A stretch of 64,000 nucleotides of DNA from Actinomadura sp. DC4. Lineage in GTDB: Bacteria > Actinomycetota > Actinomycetes > Streptosporangiales > Streptosporangiaceae. Below, in pieces: positions 40,471 to 49,083 of the stretch (positions within the stretch are counted from its first letter, which is position 1; every line of letters starts with the position of its first letter). Both the position numbers and the translations under genes were made by a program. The stretch is taken from the NCBI RefSeq assembly GCF_030406325.1, contig NZ_JAUEQY010000009.1, forward strand, positions 186,001 to 250,000. The letters run 5' to 3'. Below the pieces are notes generated by a model. That model was given only the letters and a program-made list of their open reading frames with translations. It ran no database searches and was not told the DNA's origin.

Positions 40471-41762
40471 GGAAGCGGACCGAGGTGCTGGTCGCCTCCG
40501 TCGTCGCCGGTGTGGTCACGTTCCTCGGCGTACGAGTCCTGACCGCGTCTCCGTCCACGCGACCCGAGCTCCGCGGCTGCGGCGAGCACGCCGGGCTGGT
40601 CGTCGCGGGCGGCACCGACGTCAGCGCGGGCGGCCAGCGCCGCACGCTCGTCCAAGGCTGGCGGGGCGCCGGCGGCGAGCGCGCGTCTCTCGTGGAGGTC
40701 GGGACGTCGTCGGACGAGCAGCGCAGCCAGCTGGCCGCCGCCGAGGAGGCCCGCAGCTGCGCGTACGACGTGCTGATCCTCGACGCCCCCTGGGTCGCGG
40801 AGTTCGCGCAACGCGGCTTCCTGGACCACGTCGACCCCGCGTGGGTGGCCGACGCCGACGGCGTCTTCCCGGCGGTGTACCAGGCGGGCGCGTGGAAGGG
40901 CACCCAGTACGCGGTGCCGTGGAACACCGACGCCGGTCTCCTCTACGCCCGCAAGGGCACACCGGCGCCGGCGAACTGGCGTGACCTGCTGGCCACGGGC
41001 TACGCCTCACAGCTCGCCGACTACGAGGGCCTCACCGTCAACGCCCTGGAGGTCCTGTGGAACACCGAGGGCCTCGTGCTCACCGGCGCGGTCGACAAGG
41101 TCAGCGTCGAGACGGCCGCGGGCATTATCCTGCCCGGTCTCCGGCAGCTCGCCGCGAACCGGGCCGCGGGCGACTCCCGCTCCTACAAGGAGGCGGAGAC
41201 CCTCGGCGCGTTCGTCGGCGGCGACACGACCTCGAACCGCCGCTGGGACCTGATGCGCCACTGGCCGTACGCCTTCCGCAACCTCACCGCCGATCCGCGC
41301 GTCCACGGCGCCTTCGGCGTCGGCCCCCTGCCCGGGCCGGGGTACAGCGTCCTCGGCGGCCAGTACCTCGCGGTCTCGCGTTTCTCCAAGCACGCCGCCG
41401 AGGCCGGCCGGCTGGTGAGGGAGCTCACCGGCGTACGGTCCGAGCAGCGTCTCTTCGCGTGCGGCGGGTTCGCGGCCACCCGGCAGGCGGCGTTCGAGGA
41501 CCCGAACTGCCAGGGCGCCTCGAAGGACCCGGACGTGCCGACGGCGGCGGAGCTGGCGAGCTTCGCGGCGACGCTGAAGACCGCGCTCCGGACCGCGCAC
41601 CCGCGTCCGGTGACGCCGTACTACGAGCAGTTCAGCGAGACGTTCCGCCAGTGCGTCCTGAACGTCCTCGACGGGCATGCCCCGTCGGCGAAGACCGTCG
41701 CCGACGCGCTGAACACCGCGCTGACCGGCCACCGGAGCGACTGCTCCCCGGCGGAGAAGTGA
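40467..41762 (+). CDS. Secreted/anchored extracellular solute-binding protein (family 1)
   Basis: About 431 residues. Signal segment EVLVASVVAGVVTFLGVRVLT; a Cys at LRGCGEH is not a lipobox. The mature part resembles ABC sugar-binding proteins: DVLILDAPWVAEFAQRGFLDH, YAVPWNTDAGLLYARKGTPAP, GFAATRQAAFEDPN. Usually found with two permeases, here only with the VWA protein. It may deliver ligand to that partner. ATG at 40467 overlaps the stop at 40470. Confidence 0.85.
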   Translation: MRKRTEVLVASVVAGVVTFLGVRVLTASPSTRPELRGCGEHAGLVVAGGTDVSAGGQRRTLVQGWRGAGGERASLVEVGTSSDEQRSQLAAAEEARSCAYDVLILDAPWVAEFAQRGFLDHVDPAWVADADGVFPAVYQAGAWKGTQYAVPWNTDAGLLYARKGTPAPANWRDLLATGYASQLADYEGLTVNALEVLWNTEGLVLTGAVDKVSVETAAGIILPGLRQLAANRAAGDSRSYKEAETLGAFVGGDTTSNRRWDLMRHWPYAFRNLTADPRVHGAFGVGPLPGPGYSVLGGQYLAVSRFSKHAAEAGRLVRELTGVRSEQRLFACGGFAATRQAAFEDPNCQGASKDPDVPTAAELASFAATLKTALRTAHPRPVTPYYEQFSETFRQCVLNVLDGHAPSAKTVADALNTALTGHRSDCSPAEK

Positions 41763-41855
41763 TCGCTGGGCGTCCGATTCGCTACGTACAACGTACGGAA
41801 TCAGGTGCCTCTGTGCGTTCCGATCGAATCAAGTACTACGTGATAGCTTACTAAT

Positions 41856-42308
41856 GTGAGTGAGGTATCAGCGCCCGTCACAGAGGGCGCCGTCGCGGAA
41901 ATCCGGCGTGGGGTGACCCGGCTGGCACATCGGCTGCGGGCCGAGCGGCCGGCCGGTGCGCTGAGCGCCAACAAGATCAACGTGCTCGGGCACCTGTACC
42001 GCCGGGGGCCGAGCACCCCCGGGGAGGTCGCCGCGGCCGCGTTCCAGCAGCCGCAGTCGCTCACGAAGGCCTTCGCCGAACTCGAGGCGGCCGGCCTGGT
42101 CACGCGCCGCCCCAGCGACCACGACCGGCGCGCCTCCGTCCTCACCATCACCGAGACCGGATGCGACGCGCTGACCCGCGACATGGCCCAGCGCGAGACG
42201 TGGCTGGCCGAGGCGCTCACCGGCCGGACCCGGGCCGAGGTCGAACTCCTGCGGGTCGCCGCCGTCCTGATGGACGAGATCGCCGACACGCCGGGAGGGG
42301 AGAGATGA
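41856..42308 (+). CDS. MarR-family transcriptional regulator
   Basis: About 150 residues. Winged helix: AEIRRGVTRLAHRLRAERPAG..., AFQQPQSLTKAFAELEAAGLVTRRPSDHDRRASVLTITETG, the typical wing. Probably controls the GH13 gene with which it overlaps (ATGA), and itself. Upstream the sequence TACTA...TACTA (41834-41853, direct repeat around GTGATAGCT) is A+T-rich and may be the operator region. GTG 41856. Confidence 0.9.
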   Translation: MSEVSAPVTEGAVAEIRRGVTRLAHRLRAERPAGALSANKINVLGHLYRRGPSTPGEVAAAAFQQPQSLTKAFAELEAAGLVTRRPSDHDRRASVLTITETGCDALTRDMAQRETWLAEALTGRTRAEVELLRVAAVLMDEIADTPGGER

Positions 42309-43588
42309 GCGGCGAACCGGGCTGGGTCGCCCACGCGGTCTGGTGGCACGTCTATCCGCTCGGGTTCGCCGGAGCGGACACCCGCGGCGCCGACCGGGAG
42401 CCCGCCCACCGCCTGCCCCTCCTGGAGAACTGGCTCGACTACGCCGTACGGCTCGGTGCGTCCGGCCTCGCGCTCGGCCCGATCTTCGACTCCTCGACCC
42501 ACGGCTACGACACCATCGACCATCGGCGCATCGACCCGCGGCTCGGCGACGACGACGACTTCGACCACCTCGTACGTGCCGCGCACGACCGTGGGCTCCG
42601 CGTCATGCTCGACGGCGTCTTCAACCACGTCGGCCTGGCCTTCCCGCGCTTCCAGCGCGCGCTGGAAGGCGGCCCGGAGGCCGCGTGGTTCCACCTGACC
42701 TGGGCGGGCGGTGGGGAGCCGTCGCACGAGACCTTCGAAGGCCACCGCGACCTGGTCAAGCTGAACCACGCCAACCCCGACGTGGCCGCGTACGTCGCCG
42801 ACGTCATGACCCACTGGCTCGACCGCGGCGCCGACGCCTGGCGGCTCGACGCCGCGTACGCCGTGCCACGGGAGTTCTGGGCCGAGGTGCTGCCGCGCGT
42901 ACGCCGGGCGCACCCGTCGGCGTACTTCGCGGGTGAGGTCATCCACGGCGACTACGACACCATCGTGCGTGAGACGGGCATGGACTCCGTCACCCAGTAC
43001 GAGCTCTGGAAGGCCATCTGGAGCTCGCTCAACGACGGCAACCTCTTCGAGCTCGCCTGGGCTTTCAAGCGCCACAACGGCTACCTCGACACGTTCGCGC
43101 CGCTGACGTTCGTGGGCAACCACGACGTCACCCGCCTGGCCAGCAGGATCGAGGACGAGCGGCACCTCTCCCACGCCCTCGTGACGCTGCTCACCGTGGG
43201 CGGGACCCCCTCGATCTACTACGGGGACGAACACGCCTTCCGCGGCGTCAAGGAGGACCGGGCCGGCGGGGACGACGCCGTACGCCCCGCCTTCCCGGCG
43301 AGCCCGGAGGACCTCGCGCCGTACGGCCGGCCCGTCTACCGCCTGCACCAGGACCTCATCGGGCTGCGCCGCCGTCATCCCTGGCTGCACCGCGGGCGTA
43401 CGGACGTCATCGACATCGCGAACGGCCACCTGGTCTACGCGACCACCGACGGCCGGAACCGGCTGACCGTCGCGCTCAACCTCGGCGACGCGGACCTCCC
43501 GCTCCCGCCCGGCGGCACCATCGTGCTCGGCAGCCATCCCCAGGCCACCGGTACCGTGCCCGCCCACGGATGGACCATCACGGCGTGA
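42305..43588 (+). CDS. GH13 alpha-amylase-family glycoside hydrolase
   Basis: About 427 residues. Family motifs in order: DGVFNHVG (region I), GADAWRLDAAYAVP (region II, nucleophile D182), AGEVIHG (acid/base E211) and FVGNHDVTR (region IV, H273/D274). Lacks a signal peptide, so cytosolic. Actinobacterial relatives include maltogenic and trehalose-processing enzymes; substrate unknown. The C-terminal beta domain is short. Starts at the MarR stop (ATGA). Confidence 0.92.
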   Translation: MSGEPGWVAHAVWWHVYPLGFAGADTRGADREPAHRLPLLENWLDYAVRLGASGLALGPIFDSSTHGYDTIDHRRIDPRLGDDDDFDHLVRAAHDRGLRVMLDGVFNHVGLAFPRFQRALEGGPEAAWFHLTWAGGGEPSHETFEGHRDLVKLNHANPDVAAYVADVMTHWLDRGADAWRLDAAYAVPREFWAEVLPRVRRAHPSAYFAGEVIHGDYDTIVRETGMDSVTQYELWKAIWSSLNDGNLFELAWAFKRHNGYLDTFAPLTFVGNHDVTRLASRIEDERHLSHALVTLLTVGGTPSIYYGDEHAFRGVKEDRAGGDDAVRPAFPASPEDLAPYGRPVYRLHQDLIGLRRRHPWLHRGRTDVIDIANGHLVYATTDGRNRLTVALNLGDADLPLPPGGTIVLGSHPQATGTVPAHGWTITA

Positions 43589-44840
43589 CGATCGCGCCGG
43601 CCGCGCGCCAGCCGCTGGTGAGGGCGCCCTGGACCGACGGGCTGTCGCGGTGGTCGCCGGCAACGTACCGGCCGTCTCCCAGCGCGACCGGGCGGCGCAG
43701 CCGGCCGAGGGGCGGCGAGGCGTCGGGCAGCGCGTGCGGGATCCGTACGGTCGTCAGGTGTTCCCACTCTTCGGTCGCGGTGCCGTAGACGCGCGCGAGT
43801 TCGGTCCTGACCGCGGCGGGGTCGGCGTCGGGCGCGGCGACGGTAGTGGCGATCAGGTGCCGGCCGTGCGGGGCGTAACCCGGTACGGCGTTGCTGACCA
43901 CGATGGTGTTCGCGATGCGCACGCCGCCGGACCCGTCGGCGTCCAGGACGAGCGTCGGCTCCTCCACGGGCGGTTCGGGGGCGGAGTGGTAGACGGTGGT
44001 CAGCGCGTGCATGGCGGGTGCCGGGAGTTCGGGCAGCAGGCGGGCGGCGGTGACCGGGTCCGTGGCGACCAGGACCGCCCGTGCCCGTACCGTCCCGCCG
44101 GGCGTGTGCGCGGTCGTGCCCGGTAGCCGTTCGACGGGTGTGTGGAGCCGGATCCTTTCCGGCGGCAGCGGCGCGGCGAGCGCCGCCGGCATCGCGCCCA
44201 CCCCCGTACGCGGCAGCCCGAGGCGGCCGTGGACGAACGACCGGACGATCATCGCCAGCGCGTGGCTGGAGGTGGTCAGGCGTGGGTCGCCGAACACCCC
44301 GGAGAGGTAGGGGCGGACCAGGCCGTCGAGCATCGCGGAGGACAGCCCGCTCATCACCTCGGCGGCGGTGGTCTCGGGTTCGTCCAGCAGCCGCGCCGGG
44401 GGCACGGCGGCGTACCGGGCGATGATCGCGGCCAGCCGGACCCGGTCGGCGAGGGTGCCGAGGCCGCCGAGGGCCGACTCCAGCATCCGCGGAACCCCGC
44501 GGGGGTCGCGCAGCGGGTGGGCGTAGCGCTCCAGCCGGCCGCCATGGCGCACGAGCACCCCGGACCGGAACCAGCCCATGTTCAGGGCGTCGAGGTCGAC
44601 CAGGGCGGTCAGTCGCGGGTACGCGGTGTTGACCACCTGGAAACCGCGGTCCAGCAGGAATCCGCCGGCCTCGTCCGTGGCCACCCGGCCGCCGACGCGG
44701 TCACCGGCCTCCAGGAGCAGGAAGTCGACGCCGTCACGCCACAACCGCCGGGCGGCGGCCAGCCCCGCCATCCCGGCTCCGATGATCAGTACGTCGGTCT
44801 CCGCCGTCGCCACCCTCTGTGCACTTCCCGCCTGCGCCAC
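43578..44840 (-). CDS. FAD-dependent amine-oxidase-like/protoporphyrinogen-oxidase-like flavoprotein
   Basis: About 420 residues. N-terminal dinucleotide-binding loop: DVLIIGAGMAGLAAARRL with LLLEAGDRVGGRVATDE (arginine-rich motif). The C-terminal flavin contact VAGDHRDSPSVQGALTSGWRAAGAI is also present. The internal part (PYLSGVFGDPRLTTSSHALAM) resembles the FAD-dependent oxidoreductases of pigment or carotenoid pathways; substrate unknown. GTG 44840 begins 3 bases after the MFS stop (44843); downstream GTG 44813 is possible. Overlaps the GH13 end convergently. Confidence 0.85.
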   Translation of the reverse strand: MAQAGSAQRVATAETDVLIIGAGMAGLAAARRLWRDGVDFLLLEAGDRVGGRVATDEAGGFLLDRGFQVVNTAYPRLTALVDLDALNMGWFRSGVLVRHGGRLERYAHPLRDPRGVPRMLESALGGLGTLADRVRLAAIIARYAAVPPARLLDEPETTAAEVMSGLSSAMLDGLVRPYLSGVFGDPRLTTSSHALAMIVRSFVHGRLGLPRTGVGAMPAALAAPLPPERIRLHTPVERLPGTTAHTPGGTVRARAVLVATDPVTAARLLPELPAPAMHALTTVYHSAPEPPVEEPTLVLDADGSGGVRIANTIVVSNAVPGYAPHGRHLIATTVAAPDADPAAVRTELARVYGTATEEWEHLTTVRIPHALPDASPPLGRLRRPVALGDGRYVAGDHRDSPSVQGALTSGWRAAGAIVTP

Positions 44841-44842
44841 GG

Positions 44843-46159
44843 TTACGCCCCGGGCTCCCCGCCGAAGGCGAACACGCCGAGGGCCGCGAGGCAGACCGCG
44901 GCGGACGCCAGCAACGACCAGCCCGTTCCCGCCGTGACGAAGGCGCCCATGACGGCGACGCCGAGCGTCGCGCCGACCTGGCGTACGGCGTTGAGCATGC
45001 CGCCGGCCGAACCGGCCGTACCGTCCGGGGCCGCGCTGACGATGGCCGCGACCAGCGCCGGCAGGGCGTAGGAGATGCCGAGGCCGGTCAGCAACAGGCC
45101 CAGCGCCAGGAGCGGATAGCCGCCCGCGGTGAAGATCGTGACGCTGAGCGTGGCGCCTCCGGCCGACAGCAGGGCCAGGCCGGTCAGGATCGGCGGGCGA
45201 GGCCCGACCCGTGCCACGATCCTGCCGGTGACCGGAGGGTTGGCGGCGAAGGGGATCGTGAGCGGCAGGAACGCCAGCCCGGTCGCGAACGGGCTCAGCT
45301 GCCGTTCCCGCTGGAGCAGCAGCGGGAGGACGAACAGGGCTCCGGTGAGCGCGAAGTTCACCGCGGCCCCGGCCAGCAGTCCCGCGCGCACCCGGCCGGC
45401 CCGCAGGAGCGCCCGGTCCACGACCGGGGCCGGGCTGCGCCGTTCCAGCGCCACGAACAGGACGCCCGACGCCAGCGCCCCGGCCGAGGACCACAGGGCA
45501 TGGGTCCAGGCGCGGGAGCCGGCGGCGATCACCGCGTCGGTGAGGAGCGCCAGCACGGCGACGGCCGCCGACTGCGCGAGCCAGTCGATGCGGCGCTCGT
45601 TCCGCTTGACGGCCACCTCCCGGCCCAGCGTCAGCAGCAGTACCACCAGGCCGATGGGCACGTTGACGAGGAAGATCGAGCGCCAGCCGCCGGCGCCGAC
45701 CAGCGCGCCGCCGGCGATCGGGCCCGCCGCCACCGCCGCGCCGCTGGTCGCCGCCCAGATCGAGAGGGCACGGGCGCGCGGGGCCGGCTCGGGGTAGAGC
45801 CGGGCGATGATCGCCATCGAGGCCGGCACGCAGGCCGCCGCGGCGACGCCCAGGACCGCCCGCAGCGCGACCAGCGTCCACAGGTCCGGCGCGAACACGC
45901 TGAGCAGAGAGGCGACCGCGAAGACCGCGACGCCGGTACGGAAGATCCGGTGAGCGCCGTACCTGTCCGCCACCGCGCCCGCCGACAGCAGGAGCGCGGC
46001 GAACGCCACGGTGTACCCGGTGGTGGCCCACTGGAGGCCGGCGACCGAGGTGTGCAGGGACGCCGCCAGGTCGGGTTCGGCGACCGACAGGACCGTCGTG
46101 TCCAGCAGCACCATGAAGTAGCCGAGGGAGACGCCCGCGAGGGCACGGGGCAAGGTCAT
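44843..46159 (-). CDS. MFS transporter, DHA2-like
   Basis: About 438 residues, many helices: GVSLGYFMVLLDTTVLSVAEPD (motif D1), LLSAGAVADRYGAHRIFRTG (motif A), and GPIAGGALVGAGGWRSIFLVNV (motif C). Alanine/leucine-rich with 12-14 TM. ATG 46159 has GGAG 6 bases upstream. The divergent LysR gene at 46283 probably controls it through the 46241-46263 palindrome. Confidence 0.9.
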   Translation of the reverse strand: MTLPRALAGVSLGYFMVLLDTTVLSVAEPDLAASLHTSVAGLQWATTGYTVAFAALLLSAGAVADRYGAHRIFRTGVAVFAVASLLSVFAPDLWTLVALRAVLGVAAAACVPASMAIIARLYPEPAPRARALSIWAATSGAAVAAGPIAGGALVGAGGWRSIFLVNVPIGLVVLLLTLGREVAVKRNERRIDWLAQSAAVAVLALLTDAVIAAGSRAWTHALWSSAGALASGVLFVALERRSPAPVVDRALLRAGRVRAGLLAGAAVNFALTGALFVLPLLLQRERQLSPFATGLAFLPLTIPFAANPPVTGRIVARVGPRPPILTGLALLSAGGATLSVTIFTAGGYPLLALGLLLTGLGISYALPALVAAIVSAAPDGTAGSAGGMLNAVRQVGATLGVAVMGAFVTAGTGWSLLASAAVCLAALGVFAFGGEPGA

Positions 46160-46240
46160 GTACGGCTCCAGGCGGTTGAGGGATGGTGCGCCCACCCTGT
46201 GTTCCGGCGGGCCCGTGCCTCCACCGGCGCCGCCGTACGC

Positions 46241-46263
46241 CGCGTTCGGAATTTCCGAACGCG
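46241..46263. promoter_or_regulatory. Perfect 23-bp palindrome, LysR-type operator
   Basis: Arms CGCGTTCGGAA and its reverse complement around a single T. Contains TTCGGAA T TTCCGAA, fitting the T-N11-A box of LysR regulators. 82 bases upstream of the MFS start and 20 before the LysR start. Confidence 0.8.
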
Positions 46264-46282
46264 GAGGGCCGTTGCCCAGCCC

Positions 46283-47164
46283 GTGGAGTTGCGTCAGCTC
46301 AGGACCTTCGAGGCGGTCGTGCGGCACCGTACGGTCACCGACGCCGCCGTCGCCCTCGACCTCGCGCCGTCGTCGGTATCGCAGCAGATCCGGACCCTTG
46401 AGACGTCCCTCGGCGTGACGCTGTTCGAGCGCGGCCCGCGGGGAATGCGCCTCACCGCCGCCGGCGAGCGGCTGCGGGGCTGGTCACGGAGGCTGCTCGA
46501 CCAGGCCGAACAGGCCTACCATCAGGTACGCGCCGAACGGCCGGTACTGCGGCTGGGCGCCCTGGAGACGCTGGCGGGCTCGTACGTGCCGCGGGTGCTC
46601 AGGAGGTTCGCCGAGCGCCGGCCGGACGTCGACGTCGAAATCCGCTCGGACCGCGCCCGCGACGCTCTCATGGCCGACGTGGTCGGCGGACGCCTCGAAG
46701 CGGCCCTGCTCCTGGACTGCGGCGACGACGTCGGCGACCTCGGCTTCCCGGCCCCGCCCGAGCCGCTGGCCTTCGTCGACCTCGACCCGGTCCCGCTCGC
46801 GCTCGTCGCCGCCCCCGCCCATCCGCTGTCCGCCCGTACGGGCCTGACGCCCGGCGACCTGCGGCGTCAGCGGCTCCTGGTCAACGTGCCCGAGTGCTCG
46901 TTCTGGATGGCCGGGCACAGGGTCCTGGGCGCGGCGCCCGAGCGGATCAGGGCGGGCGGAGTCCCGGTCATGCGCGCCTGGGCCGAGCACGGCCTCGGCA
47001 TCTCACTGTTGCCGGAGTTCGCGGTCGCCGACAGCCTGAGCGCGGGCACCCTCGTCCGGCTGGACCTTCCGGTCCCCGACCTCAGCCTGCGGCTGGTGTG
47101 GCGCGAGGACCGGGAGTCCCTGCCGGGCATGCGCGACATCCTGTACGCCGCCACCCGCCCCTGA
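46283..47164 (+). CDS. LysR-family transcriptional regulator
   Basis: About 293 residues. N-terminal HTH: VELRQLRTFEAVVRHRTVTDAAVALDLAPSSVSQQIRTLE. Then the LysR effector fold, with RPVLRLGALETLAGSYVPRVLRRF and AHPLSARTGL. GTG 46283 agrees with the family's length; longer frame upstream runs against the palindrome. Divergent with the MFS gene, hence probably an activator or repressor of it. Confidence 0.92.
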   Translation: MELRQLRTFEAVVRHRTVTDAAVALDLAPSSVSQQIRTLETSLGVTLFERGPRGMRLTAAGERLRGWSRRLLDQAEQAYHQVRAERPVLRLGALETLAGSYVPRVLRRFAERRPDVDVEIRSDRARDALMADVVGGRLEAALLLDCGDDVGDLGFPAPPEPLAFVDLDPVPLALVAAPAHPLSARTGLTPGDLRRQRLLVNVPECSFWMAGHRVLGAAPERIRAGGVPVMRAWAEHGLGISLLPEFAVADSLSAGTLVRLDLPVPDLSLRLVWREDRESLPGMRDILYAATRP

Positions 47165-47372
47165 GCCTCACGGCGGCGCGCCCCCGCGCCCCGGCTGGGT
47201 GAAACGTCCCATCCCACGGGTGTTCCCGCAGGTCATGACCTCGTGACATCCCAGTGTCCCGGAATCCTTGAAGTCGGAACCCGCGACCGCCGAGACTTCC
47301 GGCACAGCTCCCCCGTGGAGCTGAGACCGAGGCGGCAGGGGGCCGCCCCGGCGAGAGTACGGGGAGGAACGA

Positions 47373-47759
47373 ATGAGACGTACACGCGCTCTGGCCGCCT
47401 TACTGGCGGCGGTCATCGGCGGGTTCCTGCTGCTGGCGGGAACGGCGTCCGCGCAGCCGGCGACGGCGGGGGCCGTCGGCACCGGGACCATGAAGGCCGC
47501 CGACCACTGCACGGTCTTCTGCGTGTCGGTCTACAACGGCACCAGTAAGGGCATCTGGATGCGGGGCAACGTCGGCCAGCGCTGGATCCCGCCGAAGACC
47601 TGGTCCGACGACGCCTACCCGGAGCTGAAGGACGTCGACGAACTCGACGTGCCGTACGGCTGTGACCTGACCTACCAGGGCACCCGATACCACTACGGTC
47701 AGACGATTCGCATTCACGGGTACTCCCCGTACGTCTGGATCGTCGGCATCGGCTGCTGA
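47373..47759 (+). CDS. Small secreted protein, four-cysteine
   Basis: 128 residues. Signal peptide MRRTRALAALLAAVIGGFLLLAGTASAQ. The mature part has four Cys (DHCTVFCVSVY, YGCDLTYQG and the terminal GIGC), probably two disulfides, and is Trp/Tyr-rich. No family recognised. GGGGAGGAA upstream of the ATG 47373. Own promoter likely, followed by a strong terminator. Confidence 0.7.
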   Translation: MRRTRALAALLAAVIGGFLLLAGTASAQPATAGAVGTGTMKAADHCTVFCVSVYNGTSKGIWMRGNVGQRWIPPKTWSDDAYPELKDVDELDVPYGCDLTYQGTRYHYGQTIRIHGYSPYVWIVGIGC

Positions 47760-47772
47760 CCGCCATCCGGAA

Positions 47773-47802
47773 CGAACGCCGGCGCACCTGCGCCGGCGTT
47801 CG
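47773..47802 (+). terminator. Hairpin terminator after the small secreted protein
   Basis: 13-bp perfect stem CGAACGCCGGCGC, loop ACCT, reverse complement, 14 bases after the stop at 47759. Followed by CATTTCC. Confidence 0.8.
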
Positions 47803-47931
47803 CATTTCCAGGCTGGCGGGGATTCCGGCGACGGGGCATCAACGTCGGCGAGCGTCTCCCCGCCGGGCGGAAAGGACCTCGCCCGGCCACAGTGGATCAA
47901 CGGCCCGAGCTGGGTCAGGGCTCCGACGCCC

Positions 47932-49074
47932 GTGAACCCGGCGCTGTTCGGCGTGACGATCGCCTCTGACCTGGGTGAAATGCCGTCATTCAGGGTCGGG
48001 GCGGTCCGTTTCTGGGACAGCAACACCCGGTGGGCCTCGATCCAGCCTCGCCGCGGCGTATTCGACTGGTCGACGCTCGATCGTCTCGTGACCGGGGCGA
48101 ACCACGCCGGGCTGCCCGCCCTGTTCGTCCTCGGCGGAACCCCGGGGTGGGCCGCTCCCGCCGCTCGCAAGGCACCGTACGGAGACGGATCACGGGCCGC
48201 GGCGCCGGATCACATGCGTGACTGGAAGACCTTCGTACGCGCACTGGCCGGCCGTTACCGCGGGCGGATCGAGGCGTACGAGCTGTGGGTCCTGGGAAAC
48301 GACCCGCGTTTTTTCGCCGGCCCCGCCGAAACGCTGGTCGAGATGGCCCGGCAGGCCGAGACAGTCATAAAGAAGGCCGATCCGAAGGCCACGGTGGTGT
48401 GCCCGGGAATGGGACGGCTATGGACGGATGAGGGGCGTCGCGTACTCAAGCGGTTCGCCGAGCTCGGCGGTTTTCAGTACTGCGACGTCGCGAGCTTGAA
48501 ACTGCACCAGCGGAGCGCCGGCGACCCTCCCGAGACCATGCTGAAAATCCTCCAGGTCGTCGGCGGAGTCATGCGCGGGGCGGGTATCGGTCCGCCGATA
48601 TGGAGCACCGGGACCACCTACGAGATCGCGCTCGAGAAACGCCTCGACGAGCGGCGCTCGATCGACTACGCCATGCGCTATTACCTGACCGGCCTGTACG
48701 GAATCGAGCTGAACCTCCAACGGATGTACTTCTATTCCTGGGGCAATACGAAGATCCCGCTGGTGCTGCAGGCCGAAGAGGGCGCGCCGACCCGCGCGGC
48801 CATGGCCGTCGACGAACTCCAGCGCTGGCTGGCCCATGCCCGCATCCGTGCCTGCGGGCAGGGCCTGCCGTCCGGCCTTCCGGCCAATGTGTGGCAGTGC
48901 GAGTTCGTCGATGATGGCGCGCATCCGGCGTGGATCCGCTGGACGTCGGCCGGGTCCGCCGACACCGTCGCGCCTCCCGGCGCGCGGATGATCCGCCGGA
49001 TCGGGGGTTCGGCCGCCTCCGTACACCCCGGAGACGTGGTCCGGGTCGGCGAACGGCCGCTGTTCATCGAGTGA
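47932..49074 (+). CDS. Glycoside-hydrolase-like TIM-barrel protein, probably 5'-truncated
   Basis: 380 residues from GTG 47932. Sequence such as GAVRFWDSNTRWASIQPRRGVFDW, GTPGWAAPAARKAPYGDGSR, YRGRIEAYELWVLGNDPRFF, DVASLKLHQR and YFYSWGNTKIPLVL gives the order of GH39/cellulase-like barrel proteins of actinobacteria, but the usual acid/base Glu in an NEP-type motif is replaced by NDP, so activity is doubtful. The frame stays open upstream (ASTSASVSPPGG..., QWINGPSWVRAP), reaching the terminator of the preceding gene with no start and no signal peptide. So the N-terminus with its signal peptide has probably been lost. Confidence 0.65.
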   Translation: MNPALFGVTIASDLGEMPSFRVGAVRFWDSNTRWASIQPRRGVFDWSTLDRLVTGANHAGLPALFVLGGTPGWAAPAARKAPYGDGSRAAAPDHMRDWKTFVRALAGRYRGRIEAYELWVLGNDPRFFAGPAETLVEMARQAETVIKKADPKATVVCPGMGRLWTDEGRRVLKRFAELGGFQYCDVASLKLHQRSAGDPPETMLKILQVVGGVMRGAGIGPPIWSTGTTYEIALEKRLDERRSIDYAMRYYLTGLYGIELNLQRMYFYSWGNTKIPLVLQAEEGAPTRAAMAVDELQRWLAHARIRACGQGLPSGLPANVWQCEFVDDGAHPAWIRWTSAGSADTVAPPGARMIRRIGGSAASVHPGDVVRVGERPLFIE

Positions 49075-49083
49075 TGGCCGCCG

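Noticed and set aside
44819-46282. Long frame upstream of LysR on the plus strand
   Set aside because: Antisense to the MFS gene; the LysR HTH starts properly at 46283.
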